DNA of 64,000 bases from Marinobacter halophilus (GTDB lineage: Bacteria > Pseudomonadota > Gammaproteobacteria > Pseudomonadales > Oleiphilaceae): assembly GCF_003007685.1 (NCBI RefSeq), contig NZ_PXNN01000011.1:496001-560000 (forward strand), written 5' to 3'. The notes under the pieces are model-generated. The model saw only the letters and a program-made list of their open reading frames with translations. It did not search any database and was not told the DNA's origin. The position numbers were made by a program, and so were the translations under genes. Below are positions 37,199 to 46,080 of this stretch, piece after piece (position 1 is the first letter of the stretch; each line of letters starts with the position of its first letter).

Positions 37199-38311
37199 AT
37201 GCCCACATCCAGGCCCGCAGTTCCTGATAAGTGGCAACCCGCCTTTGAAGCCTACCGGGAGCGCATGGAATCGGCCCTTGCCTTCGCCGGCGCCTGGTTG
37301 TTGCTAGTGACGGTAGCCCTATACCACGTCTCCCACACCTATTTTCACCATCACGAGGTGGATCTTGGCCATCTTGAGCTGTGGTTGCGGCTGCCCGTCA
37401 TCATCGCCGCGGCCCTGGCGCTGATCAACCACCACACCGGGTTCCCACGCTGGCCGGCACGCTATTTTCTGCGTTTGATGGGCCTGACCCTGAGTGTCCT
37501 GGCGCTGTCCCTGCTGTTCCTGTTCGCCAGATACGAACCGCTCATGGTTAGTGAGGTGTCCGATGCGATGACCGTTGCCTTTTTCGGAGCCACCGTACTG
37601 GGCCTGCGCAGCTTCCGGGAGTGGCTGTTGATTGCACTCCTGCCGATCACCCTGTTTGCTCTGGCGGCCATCATCGCCGACCTGCCGGCGTTGGTGCTGG
37701 TCGCGGTATTCATCGGGCCGGCACTGATCATGTTTGTGACTTGCACGCTGATGATGTTTGTTCGCAACATTGCCATTCACGGGTTCCTCTCCCGCGAACA
37801 ACTGAACGAGATGGCCACGACCGACACCCTCACCGGACTGCTTAACCGCCGGGCATTTATGGAACTGATCCGACAGGAACAAGCGCGGGCGCAACGGGCC
37901 GGCGAACCCTTCAGCGTTATACTGGCCGATCTGGACAAATTCAAGCGGGTAAACGACACCTGGGGCCATGAGGCCGGCGACGATGTGCTGAAAGAAACCT
38001 CGGCCCGGCTCCGCAAAACCCTGCGCCAACAGGACGCCCTGTGCCGCTGGGGCGGGGAAGAGTTTCTGATGCTGCTGCCTGGCACAGACAGCCATGGCGC
38101 CATGATCGTGGCGGAAAAGTGCCGGGAAGGCCTCCAGATCAGCCCGATGGACATGCACGGTACAGCGCACACCCAGACAGCCAGTTTCGGCGTCGCAACC
38201 TGCACGCCTGACGAAGCGATAGACCATCTGATCGGTCGGGCCGATGCCGCCTTATATCAGGCCAAGGAAAACGGCCGGAACCGGTGTGAATTGGCCAGTC
38301 CCGGCGCCTGA
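37199..38311 (+). CDS. Membrane diguanylate cyclase (GGDEF)
   Basis: 370-aa inner-membrane enzyme that makes c-di-GMP from two GTP. About six transmembrane helices fill residues 25-195 without a known extracellular sensor domain. The GGDEF domain (about 205-365) has TDTLTGLLNRRAFMELI, the metal-binding LADLDKFKRVNDTWGHEAGD and an intact active site GGEEF in CRWGGEEFLML. The inhibitory site RxxD is present five residues before it (RQQD), so product inhibition is expected. A strong AAGGAGA precedes the start. The stop is one base away from the convergent GST stop. Confidence 0.93.
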   Translation: MPTSRPAVPDKWQPAFEAYRERMESALAFAGAWLLLVTVALYHVSHTYFHHHEVDLGHLELWLRLPVIIAAALALINHHTGFPRWPARYFLRLMGLTLSVLALSLLFLFARYEPLMVSEVSDAMTVAFFGATVLGLRSFREWLLIALLPITLFALAAIIADLPALVLVAVFIGPALIMFVTCTLMMFVRNIAIHGFLSREQLNEMATTDTLTGLLNRRAFMELIRQEQARAQRAGEPFSVILADLDKFKRVNDTWGHEAGDDVLKETSARLRKTLRQQDALCRWGGEEFLMLLPGTDSHGAMIVAEKCREGLQISPMDMHGTAHTQTASFGVATCTPDEAIDHLIGRADAALYQAKENGRNRCELASPGA

Positions 38312-38312
38312 A

Positions 38313-38930
38313 TCAGGCCTGTGCGGACGGCCTGGCCTTGATCCGTTCAAACCAGGCCTGCAGGTTGGCCTGCTCCGGCTTGATGCGGATGTTGACCACC
38401 CGGGCGAAAGCCAGTGTGGTGAAGGCGTTGATGTCAGCAGCGGTAAAGCAGTCGCAGCAGATGTAGTCCTTGCCTTCCAAGTGTTTGTCCAGAAAGTGCA
38501 TGAATTTTTCCACGGTCTGACCACACTCTTCGCCCCATGCCTTGATCGGATTCATTCGGTCCTTGAAGTAGCCGGTGGTGTGCTGGAAGCACATACCCGT
38601 GGGCATGAAGAAATAGAACTCCAGCCAGCGCAGCCACTGCTCGACCAGCGCCTTGTCTATCGGCGTATCACCCAGCAATGTCGGGGTGTCCGGATAGGCT
38701 TCCTCGAAATAGCGACAGATGGCCATGGTTTCGGCAATGCAGGTACCGTCATCCAGCTCCATCACCGGCACTTTTTTCATGGGATTGCGGGCGACAAATT
38801 CCGGGCTGAGATTTTCGCCCTTTTCAATGTCGATCTGCACAAATTCGGCTTTATCGAGCAGGCCTTTTTCTGCCATGAACATGCGGACACGGCGAGGATT
38901 GGGGGCGGATCGGGTTTCGAAGATTTTCAT
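38313..38930 (-). CDS. Glutathione S-transferase family protein
   Basis: 205-aa GST with the thioredoxin-fold N-domain (MKIFETRSAPNPRRVRMFM, VPVMELDDGTCIAETMAICRY) and the helical C-domain (LDKHLEGKDYICCDCFTAADINAFTTLAFAR). The catalytic residue near the N-terminus may be Ser11-type (RSAPNPRR). The ATG at 38930 is chosen because the preceding in-frame 18 codons do not resemble the family; GGAGA lies about 12 bases before it. Substrate unknown. Confidence 0.88.
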   Translation of the reverse strand: MKIFETRSAPNPRRVRMFMAEKGLLDKAEFVQIDIEKGENLSPEFVARNPMKKVPVMELDDGTCIAETMAICRYFEEAYPDTPTLLGDTPIDKALVEQWLRWLEFYFFMPTGMCFQHTTGYFKDRMNPIKAWGEECGQTVEKFMHFLDKHLEGKDYICCDCFTAADINAFTTLAFARVVNIRIKPEQANLQAWFERIKARPSAQA

Positions 38931-39007
38931 CTTGTTATTGTCTCCATAGAACAAACAGTCTTGAACCGATGAGAGTGACGGCAAAAAAAGGTTGCGTCAA
39001 GCAACTG

Positions 39008-39745
39008 CTAGCGGCCTGGTAACCAGTTCCTTATCTGGCGGATGAGCCACTCGGGCTCATCCATCGGCAGGTCATGACCAGCGTCCGGGTGCAACTTGAG
39101 GGTCCAGCACCAGCGCCGTTCCAGCTCGGCACTACACAGCCAATGCACAATGCGGTCACCTTTACTGGCCAGCAGCAACGCGTCGGCCATGGGCGCTTTC
39201 GGCTGAGGCTTGTAACGGCTCGCCGCCAGTAACTGATTCAACGCATTTCGATAAGTCACCGGACGCTGGCGCTGAATGCTGTACCAAGCCTTACATAAGC
39301 CTAACGGTAGCTCCCGGTTAGAGGTCAACCGGAGAATGTCCCGTTCGCGGTGGAACAGCTCACGTCGGGCCAACAAACGCAGAATCCGGGGCCAGGCAGC
39401 AGGTTGCATTCGGCGCCAGAACGGGCTGAAACCAAAGCTGGAATTGATCAGCACCAGGTGTTGCAGCTCTCCGTGCTCAGCATGCTGGGCCCAGTCCATG
39501 GCCACCATGCCGCCCATGGACAGCGCCAACACCGAAAACGGACGGGGAATGTGGCGAATTTGCTCAACGACTTTTTGCCGGATACCAGCGATGGTGTTCG
39601 GGCTGTCATCACAGTAATGAATACCAGTACCGGGCAGATCGACCAGATGGAACTGATCCTGCGGAAACGCAGCCCTCAGCTGATCCGGAAACCGGCCCCA
39701 GTGTGCGTGTTCGCGGGTCAGTCCCCTGAGCAGTATCCAGTGCAT
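39008..39745 (-). CDS. Alpha/beta hydrolase (BioH-like fold)
   Basis: 245-aa hydrolase. It has a start-proximal WILLRGLTREHAHWGRF segment, a nucleophile elbow in LALSMGGMVAMDWA and a C-terminal DAGHDLPMDEPEWL carrying the triad His. The oxyanion part is RGLTRE rather than HGxG. The ATG at 39745 is one base after the stop of the upstream M14 peptidase gene, indicating translational coupling. The shape recalls BioH or other short-chain esterases, but no biotin genes are near, so a specific role is not assigned. Confidence 0.84.
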   Translation of the reverse strand: MHWILLRGLTREHAHWGRFPDQLRAAFPQDQFHLVDLPGTGIHYCDDSPNTIAGIRQKVVEQIRHIPRPFSVLALSMGGMVAMDWAQHAEHGELQHLVLINSSFGFSPFWRRMQPAAWPRILRLLARRELFHRERDILRLTSNRELPLGLCKAWYSIQRQRPVTYRNALNQLLAASRYKPQPKAPMADALLLASKGDRIVHWLCSAELERRWCWTLKLHPDAGHDLPMDEPEWLIRQIRNWLPGR

Positions 39746-39746
39746 A

Positions 39747-40847
39747 TCATCGAGTATCCCTGTACCAATGCATGATAGCGGCTTCTCTGAGCATGGACTC
39801 CTGCTCGCCGGAGGGCAACCAGTTCTGGTGACTGGCGGCGGCACTAACCAGGAAATCCATCCAGCTCAGATGACTGCGCAATACCCGCTGATGACGGTGC
39901 GGCGCCAATGGATTGAAGAAGCCGTCCAGGCGCAACAACTGGCGCGGGCGCTTGCGTATCCAGCGCCAGGAGCCCATCTCCAGGGTCAGGGGCAGAAACA
40001 CGCCCCGGTTATCCCGGTTGACCTGTTTATAGAAGTAGTCCCACAAGTCACCGTGGGTCAGATAATGGGCAGACTGAGGTTCGAAGCGGTAATTGTGATT
40101 CGGGTAGGCCTGTTCCCAGATCAGCTTCAGCGCCATTACCGAATCGATTCGTCGCATGGGCCGGCGACGGTAAGCGTAGGGAAACCAGATTTGATCCTGC
40201 CAACCGAAGCCGGAATGGCAATCCAGTGCCACGCTGAACGGACGGCCTGGCAACAACTGCTGAATGACCGATTCCAAAGCCAGATTCTCCGGCTCCATGC
40301 CCTGCTCCGGATCACCGGTGTACCAGGGCAATCTGGGTGACAGGCGCTGGCCACCGAGCATGAAGGCGCTGCGATCCTGGGCGGTGATCGGCGCGTTGCG
40401 CATCAGGTCAACGCCATTCGGATTGCTGCGCTGGTTCAGATACATGCCACCCGGGTTAAGAATCGGCAGCAGGGTGATGTGGACTTTCTCGAGCAGGTCA
40501 GCCAGATGACCATCCCAGCCAAGCCGGGCCACGACCGAGGCCAGCCACGCCATCACCACCTGACTGCCGATGCGCTCCAGACCATGCACTCCGCCCACCA
40601 CCAGCACCACTGGCACATCGCTGCGCTCGGTACCGATGTCGACCCGATAGATGGGCAAGGTCATGCCTCTGACCGACACACGTCCGGCAATGCTGGTGCT
40701 GACAAAATCCGGCGCTTCGGCCAACTGGCGTTCCAGTTGAACCAGTTCCGGCAGGAAGGTTCGGAGCAGGCGTTTCTGCTGGCGATCCCGGCCGGTCTGC
40801 TCCGCCGGAATCACGCTGTGGGAAGTCAAGGTCCGTAATTCGGTCAC
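39747..40847 (-). CDS. M14 family zinc carboxypeptidase-like protein
   Basis: 366-aa protein with the carboxypeptidase A-type zinc site: HGLERIG (the HxxE pair) near residue 90 and a downstream His in ALDCHSGFGWQ. A likely catalytic Glu sits in LPLTLEMGSW near 290. It has no signal peptide, so it should be cytosolic. Typical M14 members in bacteria act on peptidoglycan peptides or succinylated/other amino-acid ends. The start is GTG at 40847 with a weak ribosome-binding site, so the N-terminus is uncertain. It is followed directly by the BioH-like hydrolase gene. Confidence 0.82.
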   Translation of the reverse strand: MTELRTLTSHSVIPAEQTGRDRQQKRLLRTFLPELVQLERQLAEAPDFVSTSIAGRVSVRGMTLPIYRVDIGTERSDVPVVLVVGGVHGLERIGSQVVMAWLASVVARLGWDGHLADLLEKVHITLLPILNPGGMYLNQRSNPNGVDLMRNAPITAQDRSAFMLGGQRLSPRLPWYTGDPEQGMEPENLALESVIQQLLPGRPFSVALDCHSGFGWQDQIWFPYAYRRRPMRRIDSVMALKLIWEQAYPNHNYRFEPQSAHYLTHGDLWDYFYKQVNRDNRGVFLPLTLEMGSWRWIRKRPRQLLRLDGFFNPLAPHRHQRVLRSHLSWMDFLVSAAASHQNWLPSGEQESMLREAAIMHWYRDTR

Positions 40848-40935
40848 GCTGGGTACTCTGATGGCTCAACCCGAGACCATACTCGCCGAATGCTGCAGCA
40901 AAGTGACAACGGCCGCGCGCGACCGGGGTCACCAA

Positions 40936-41913
40936 CTACCGGCTTTCGGAGTCAGACTGAAAAGCGGTGATGGTCTCATCGGAAGCCGTGCGCAACAGTA
41001 ACTCACCGCGACGGCCGATCCGGCCATCAACAACCTCTGACATCAGATCAAGGAACCTTTGTTCCTGATTCATCAGTGCCGGCGCGCACGCCATCCTGGT
41101 GGTGGCCTGTTCACCAAAGGACAGAACCTCACCGGTCAACTGATAGCTGCCAGTGTAGCGATTACAGGACGCCCGGCCCGCCACCCGGCCACCCTCCAGG
41201 AATTCCACGGTTATTCGGGAGCGATCAATTATTCCGGTCCCGGCCAGATCTTCAACCACCCACTCTGCGCCCCGGAACAGCCGCTCCCGGTCGCCACCGC
41301 AACCGGTGAAAGTATCGTTATCGAGGGTCAGCCGAACCTGAGCAGGGTACTGAGCCCCCGCCATCGGGTCTTCACAAAGCTGATGGGCAATACGAAACTC
41401 CAGTGACTGGCCGTTAAACTGAGCCTCGTACACCCGGCCATGCCGGTTGGCCAGGGTTTCGGTCAGCACAATGTTGTCGAACACCTGCTGGTCGTAGGGG
41501 CGGCTCAGGGTCATCTGATGCTGTTCAATCCGCACCGACCAGAAAGGTTCGGTACCGATGGCGCGAAACGACGTTTCAATAGCGCCGGGCTCCAGGCACT
41601 CGGGAAAGGTTTGCCCGCCCAGGGTCAACGTGCCCCGCTCACCTTTACTCCAGAACCGGGTGTCAGGGTCACCGGGCGCGACATACAGCGCTCCGGAGGC
41701 GGCCACTGCGGGCTTCAGCAACACTCTGCGATTGAGGTATTCGAGACCCACCAGATCGCTGTCTTCAGAGCCGGTTACCCGGACCTCCAGTTGACCACAG
41801 CGATAACTCCCGAATTCGGAGAAGTCTTCGTTCTGCGGGTTGGAGGCGCAAGCCGCCAGAACAAAGCCGGCAGTGGCCACGACGGACAACGGCATTACTC
41901 GTCGCATAAACAT
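40936..41913 (-). CDS. META-domain lipoprotein with MliC-like and COG3650-like parts
   Basis: About 325-aa lipoprotein. The lipobox is LAAC (VVATAGFVLAACASNP). Three parts can be seen in order: an MliC-like segment (SYRCGQLEVRVTG, about 38-110), which in MliC inhibits C-type lysozyme; a middle segment with FRAIGTEPFWSVRI (about 115-210), the COG3650 pattern; and a C-terminal META/HslJ domain (GAEWVVEDLAGTGIID, GRASCNRYTGSYQL, MACAPALMNQEQRFLDLM). The ATG at 41913 has GAGG 8 bases upstream; an in-frame GTG lies two codons earlier. Likely envelope stress or lysozyme defence, by family inference. Confidence 0.83.
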   Translation of the reverse strand: MFMRRVMPLSVVATAGFVLAACASNPQNEDFSEFGSYRCGQLEVRVTGSEDSDLVGLEYLNRRVLLKPAVAASGALYVAPGDPDTRFWSKGERGTLTLGGQTFPECLEPGAIETSFRAIGTEPFWSVRIEQHQMTLSRPYDQQVFDNIVLTETLANRHGRVYEAQFNGQSLEFRIAHQLCEDPMAGAQYPAQVRLTLDNDTFTGCGGDRERLFRGAEWVVEDLAGTGIIDRSRITVEFLEGGRVAGRASCNRYTGSYQLTGEVLSFGEQATTRMACAPALMNQEQRFLDLMSEVVDGRIGRRGELLLRTASDETITAFQSDSESR

Positions 41914-41997
41914 GAACACATCCTCTGTTGTTCGAAACTACAGGTGTCTAGTTTAGAGATTCCGTAACCGATACACCATGTCTGTCATTACGGAGGC

Positions 41998-42192
41998 TCA
42001 AACTGACGGCACCGTGTTAATCTTTATGCCCTCGACGGTTGCAAGCACTAACCGACCATCAATACTCTGTACCTGTCGCTGGCTACCCGCCAGTTCAAGC
42101 CACTTTCCGGTTTTCTTTTTCTCAGACAGAGAACAGCCCCAGAGTGACCCCGTGACCAGCACCATCGCAATGATATTCTTTGCCAGATTCAT
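41998..42192 (-). CDS. Small lipoprotein, unknown function
   Basis: 64-aa product with a signal peptide and lipobox (IIAMVLVTGSLWGCSLSEKKK), so it should be anchored by a lipidated Cys20. The mature part is about 45 residues (KWLELAGSQRQVQSIDGRLVLATVEGIKINTV). A clear AGGGGG sits 6 bases before the ATG. I do not recognise the family. It lies between the META lipoprotein and a divergent GST gene. Confidence 0.65.
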   Translation of the reverse strand: MNLAKNIIAMVLVTGSLWGCSLSEKKKTGKWLELAGSQRQVQSIDGRLVLATVEGIKINTVPSV

Positions 42193-42301
42193 ATAACCCC
42201 CTGAAAATAGTAGACAACCTGCACAGTCTACGCCTCACACGTTGGGAATTCGGTGACATACGGGTTAATCTTGCGTCATTCAGAAATCGGGAGCGCCGCC
42301 C

Positions 42302-43039
42302 ATGGCCATCAAGCTTTATCAGTTCTGCATTTCCCACTACTGCGAGAAAGTTCGCTGGGCACTCGATTACAAAGGCATCAAGTACGAGACGGTCAACCTG
42401 CTACCGGGTCAGCACGTCAAGACCATCAAGAAATTGACCGGGGCAGAGTCCTCGGTGCCCGTGCTGGTTCATGACGGCCAGATCATTCAGGGCTCAGCGC
42501 AGATTCTCGACTATCTGGAGCAGACCTTCCCCGAACCCTCTCTGATCCCGGAAGATCCGGCGCTGCAGCAGCAGGTTGTGGACTGGGAGAAAAAGCTGGA
42601 TGAACTGGCAGGGCCCGCCATTCGCACCTGGGTCTATCATTACTTTCTGCAGCGGCCCAAGGTGGTAATCCCGATGTTGGCGGCGGGCACGCCATTCTAT
42701 AACCGCTTCATACTCAGCCTGGCGTTCAGCCGGGTCGATGAGATCATGCGCAAGTGGATGAAGATCAATCAGAAAACAGCCGATAGTGCGCAGCAGACCC
42801 TGGAAACACTGATTATCGAACTGGCCGATATCTACAGCCAGCAACCGTACCTGGTAGGCGACCGTTTCAGCCGGGCCGACCTGACCGCCGGCGCGCTTCT
42901 GGCGCCCCTGTCCCAGCCACCCCAATACCCGGTGCCCTGGCCAAAACCAGCAAAAATCCCCAAGCCAGTGCAAGCCTGGCTGAAGGACTGGCAGCCCAAA
43001 CTGGGACCGATCATCCGGATTTATCAGCAACACCGCTGA
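42302..43039 (+). CDS. Glutathione S-transferase family protein
   Basis: 245-aa protein with a GST N-domain (IKLYQFCISHYCEKVRWALDYKG, SSVPVLVHDGQIIQGSAQILDYLE) and a long helical C-domain ending with YLVGDRFSRADLTAGALLAPL. The start-proximal CISHYCEK differs from the classical Tyr/Ser GST active site and offers cysteines (C9, C14), which suggests a disulfide-reductase or omega-like chemistry. GGGAG precedes the start. Substrate unknown. Confidence 0.88.
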   Translation: MAIKLYQFCISHYCEKVRWALDYKGIKYETVNLLPGQHVKTIKKLTGAESSVPVLVHDGQIIQGSAQILDYLEQTFPEPSLIPEDPALQQQVVDWEKKLDELAGPAIRTWVYHYFLQRPKVVIPMLAAGTPFYNRFILSLAFSRVDEIMRKWMKINQKTADSAQQTLETLIIELADIYSQQPYLVGDRFSRADLTAGALLAPLSQPPQYPVPWPKPAKIPKPVQAWLKDWQPKLGPIIRIYQQHR

Positions 43040-43049
43040 CCCAACGCGC

Positions 43050-43066
43050 CTGGCGGAAACCGCCAG
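43050..43066 (+). terminator. Weak hairpin after the GST gene
   Basis: Perfect 7-bp stem (CTGGCGG and CCGCCAG) with an AAA loop, 11 bp after the GST stop. There is no T tract, so it may only stabilise or pause. Confidence 0.35.
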
Positions 43067-43148
43067 TATCGCTGACGCAATAGGACAGCGCGTTCAGCCT
43101 CGGCTATGACATGATACCCCTTGAACAATAACAACCGTGGGTTCATTT

Positions 43149-44123
43149 ATGGTGCTGATTGACATGATGCGGGCAGTGCTCGAAGACAGCGGCTTGCTGG
43201 CTCTCTGGCAAACTCTGGCGCCCTGGCTGGCACTGGATGAGCGGCAGCTGATCTTTGTGGTCGCCACTCCGATTTTCATTGGTGTGACTGCCTGGGAATA
43301 CCTGAAAATCCGTCATGATCCAACGCTGATGGATACCGGCGAAGCCATTCGCAACTTTGCCCTGGGCGCGGGCTATCAGACCACCGAATTGCTGTTCGCC
43401 GGCATCATCGCCTTCCCGGTGTATGCGCTGTGCTACCACTATCGCCTGTTTGATCTGGAGCTGAACTGGCTGACGGGCTTGCTTACTTTGGTGGGGGTCG
43501 ACTTCTGTTTCTACTGGATGCACCGGGCCAGCCATCGTATGCGCTGGTTCTGGGCCGCCCATGTGGTGCATCATTCCTCAGAGCGAATGAATTTTTCCAC
43601 CGCCATGCGCCAGAATGCTACTAACATTTTCAACGGCATATGGGTGTTCTATCTGCCACTGGCATTGCTCGGCTTCAATCCGGTGTGGATTGGCGTCGCT
43701 TACGCCTGTTCACTGGTCTATCAGTTTTTCATTCACACCACCCTGGTGCGCCGCCTGCCGGCCGCCGTTGAAGCAGTGTTCAATACCCCCAGCCACCACC
43801 GGGTACACCATGGCCGCAATCCCGGCTACATTGATCGTAATTACGGCGGCACGCTGATCCTTTGGGACCGGCTGTTCGGCACCTTTGTCGACGAAGATGC
43901 CAAGGACCCGCCCGAATACGGCATTACCCGCCCGGTGGCCTCAAACAACCTGATTGTGCTCTGGACCCACGAATACGTGGACCTGTTCCGCGACATGCGC
44001 CAGCCCGGAGGACTATTGTCACGTCTCAGACACTTATGGAAACCGCCGGAGTGGCAACGCCCGGCCGCAAAGGAATCGGGCCCGGACCATGCACACACAG
44101 ACTCTGCAACTGAACAGCTCTGA
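43149..44123 (+). CDS. Sterol desaturase / fatty-acid hydroxylase family membrane protein
   Basis: About 324-aa di-iron membrane oxidase. Several transmembrane helices surround the histidine clusters: HRASH (in YWMHRASHRMRWFWAAH), HVVHHSSERMN, and HHRVHHGRN. A bacterial member may hydroxylate or desaturate lipids. An ATG at 43149 is used; a GTG at 43137 in the same frame is possible, and neither has a good ribosome-binding site. The last 35 bp overlap the next hydrolase gene on the same strand, which suggests coupled expression and a lipid-related pathway. Confidence 0.88.
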   Translation: MVLIDMMRAVLEDSGLLALWQTLAPWLALDERQLIFVVATPIFIGVTAWEYLKIRHDPTLMDTGEAIRNFALGAGYQTTELLFAGIIAFPVYALCYHYRLFDLELNWLTGLLTLVGVDFCFYWMHRASHRMRWFWAAHVVHHSSERMNFSTAMRQNATNIFNGIWVFYLPLALLGFNPVWIGVAYACSLVYQFFIHTTLVRRLPAAVEAVFNTPSHHRVHHGRNPGYIDRNYGGTLILWDRLFGTFVDEDAKDPPEYGITRPVASNNLIVLWTHEYVDLFRDMRQPGGLLSRLRHLWKPPEWQRPAAKESGPDHAHTDSATEQL

Positions 44124-45060
44124 CCATCACCAGATCACCGCAACAGTGTTTGCACCGGATCAGGCGTCGAGATGCTGCCTGGTCATCAGCCATGGCATGG
44201 CTGAGCACGGCAACCGTTATGCCACGCTGGCGAACTGGCTGACCGGGCAGGGCATTACCGTGATCACCTATCACCATCGGGGCCATGGCCCGGACAGCGC
44301 CCATCCGGGCCACTACGCCGATGATCAGGGCTGGCAAAGCGTGGTGAACGACCTGCACCGGGTGATCAGCCAGGCCAAAACCCTCTGCCCCGGTCAGCCG
44401 GTAGCCCTGCTCGGCCACAGCATGGGCTCGTTCATCGCCCAGAGTTATGCCCAACAACACGGCGAGCAGATCGACACACTGATTCTCAGCGCCACCAATC
44501 GCATCCACCACAGCCAGCTTCGGCTATCGTTGTGGCTGGTCAGCCTGATCAAAGCCCTGCGCGGCAAACGCCACCCCAGCAAAGCGATTGCCAAGCTGAC
44601 CTTCGGCAAGTTCAACCGCCCGTTTCAACCGGCCAGAACCCACTGCGACTGGCTCAGCCGCGATTCGCAGCAGGTTGACCGGTATCTGGCCGATCCCGAT
44701 TGCGGATTCCATTGCAGTGTCGGGCTCTGGCAGGACTTCATTCGCGGCATGCTCTCCATCAATCCCCGGCAGTGGCGCACTGACCTGCCCGTGCATCTGT
44801 TCGCCGGAACCGACGACCCGGTTGGTGAGATGGGAAGAGGAATTCGCCAACATTTCCAGGCCATTCGAGAAGCTGGCGTGCAAAGAGTGACGCTCAGGCT
44901 GTTTGATGGCGGCCGCCATGAAATGCTCAACGAAACCAACGCTGACGCTGTTTGGCAGCATTTGCTGCAATGCCTGCCCGGCGATAGCCAAGTACAGAAC
45001 CCGGCTGAGCATCCACAGGCTGACTTCACCGGCAGGGTTTCTGGCCTGTTTGGCCGCTGA
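44089..45060 (+). CDS. Alpha/beta hydrolase, monoacylglycerol lipase-like (serine aminopeptidase S33 family)
   Basis: 323-aa hydrolase. It has VISHGMAEHGNRYATLANWL, YHHRGHGPDSAHPGHYAD, the nucleophile elbow LLGHSMGSFIAQSYA, the Asp in LFAGTDDPVGEMG and the His in DGGRHEMLNETN. This is the pattern of bacterial and eukaryotic monoacylglycerol lipases and lysophospholipases. The ATG at 44089 lies within the end of the sterol-desaturase gene; upstream in-frame codons are the other gene read in a different frame. Confidence 0.89.
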   Translation: MHTQTLQLNSSDHHQITATVFAPDQASRCCLVISHGMAEHGNRYATLANWLTGQGITVITYHHRGHGPDSAHPGHYADDQGWQSVVNDLHRVISQAKTLCPGQPVALLGHSMGSFIAQSYAQQHGEQIDTLILSATNRIHHSQLRLSLWLVSLIKALRGKRHPSKAIAKLTFGKFNRPFQPARTHCDWLSRDSQQVDRYLADPDCGFHCSVGLWQDFIRGMLSINPRQWRTDLPVHLFAGTDDPVGEMGRGIRQHFQAIREAGVQRVTLRLFDGGRHEMLNETNADAVWQHLLQCLPGDSQVQNPAEHPQADFTGRVSGLFGR

Positions 45061-45121
45061 GCTTGTTGCCCGATACCGCTAACCTGACCGGACTTCATCA
45101 GCCCAAAAGGTCGTAATCAGC

Positions 45122-46003
45122 GTGAGTATTGTACGTGAGCACTGGGTCACCAGCGGTGACCTGATTCTTTATGCCAGAACCGAAGGAAATCCGGAGGCAA
45201 CCCCTCTGGTGCTGGTCCACGGCTATCCAGACAATCACACCGTCTGGGATAAGGTGACCGAACAGCTCAAGCAAGACTATCTGGTGGTACGCTACGATGT
45301 CCGTGGCGCTGGCCGCTCCGACAAGCCCTCGAAAACCAGTGCCTACCGGATGAAACTGTTGGCCGGGGACCTGAAGTCGGTGGTCGACACAGTAATACCC
45401 GATCGCCCGTTTCACCTTGTCGCCCACGACTGGGGCGCCATCCAGAGCTGGGAAACCGTCACCACCGGGGCCCTGGAGGGCCGCATACGTTCCTACACGG
45501 CGATCTCGGGCCCGTGCCTGGACCACGTCAGTTACTGGCTCCGGAGCCAGATCACGGCGCTTCGTTCCGGCGGCACCGCCAAGGTGCTGAAGCAATTGGC
45601 CAGCTCATGGTATGCGTTCTTGTTTCAGCTTCCTGTGCTTCCGGAATCCCTCTGGAAACTGGGCCTGGACCGCCTGTGGCCGGACTATCTGAGAAATCAC
45701 GAACAGCTTGCCGAGGCGCAGTTCAGTCCCTTCCAGAAAGCGGACGGGCAATACGGCGTCAAACTGTACCGGGCCAACTTTCTTCCCAAGCTGCTGTGGC
45801 CGGAGCCGCGCCGGGCCGGCTGCCCGGTGCAGGTGATCATTCCTACCGGGGATGCCTATGTGGGTCGCCAGCTTACCGAACAGCTGGTGCGGTGGACCGG
45901 AAAACTGACCCTGCAGGAACTCAATACCACACACTGGGCACCGGTGACTGAGCCGGCGGCGATCTCCAGGTCGGTGCGGGAATTTGTTAACGCCCACCAC
46001 TGA
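45122..46003 (+). CDS. Alpha/beta hydrolase with Asp nucleophile (epoxide hydrolase-like)
   Basis: 293-aa hydrolase. The oxyanion region is VHGYPDNHTVWD, then YDVRGAGRSDKPS, and the nucleophile elbow is VAHDWGAIQSWE, where Asp replaces Ser as in epoxide hydrolases and haloalkane dehalogenases. The likely triad His is in NTTHWAPVTEP. The start is GTG at 45122 with AAGG upstream. It may be cotranscribed with the two preceding genes. The actual substrate is not clear. Confidence 0.87.
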   Translation: MSIVREHWVTSGDLILYARTEGNPEATPLVLVHGYPDNHTVWDKVTEQLKQDYLVVRYDVRGAGRSDKPSKTSAYRMKLLAGDLKSVVDTVIPDRPFHLVAHDWGAIQSWETVTTGALEGRIRSYTAISGPCLDHVSYWLRSQITALRSGGTAKVLKQLASSWYAFLFQLPVLPESLWKLGLDRLWPDYLRNHEQLAEAQFSPFQKADGQYGVKLYRANFLPKLLWPEPRRAGCPVQVIIPTGDAYVGRQLTEQLVRWTGKLTLQELNTTHWAPVTEPAAISRSVREFVNAHH

Positions 46004-46028
46004 TGGCAACGGCGCTGCCGCAACGCAA

Positions 46029-46055
46029 AAAGGCCGCTGGAATGCAGCGGCCTTT
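46029..46055 (-). terminator. Rho-independent terminator after vfr
   Basis: Perfect 11-bp stem (AAAGGCCGCTG and CAGCGGCCTTT) with a GAATG loop. On the minus strand it is followed by a T run (complement of 46025-46031), making a strong intrinsic terminator for vfr. In the plus direction it also ends the hydrolase gene, with a shorter T run. Confidence 0.88.
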
Positions 46056-46080
46056 CAGACAGACTCAAACAGGTTTCCGG

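Noticed and set aside
37319..38227. 302-codon antisense open frame over the diguanylate cyclase
   Set aside because: Composition is that of a reverse-strand shadow; the plus-strand gene has an intact GGEEF site and a strong ribosome-binding site.
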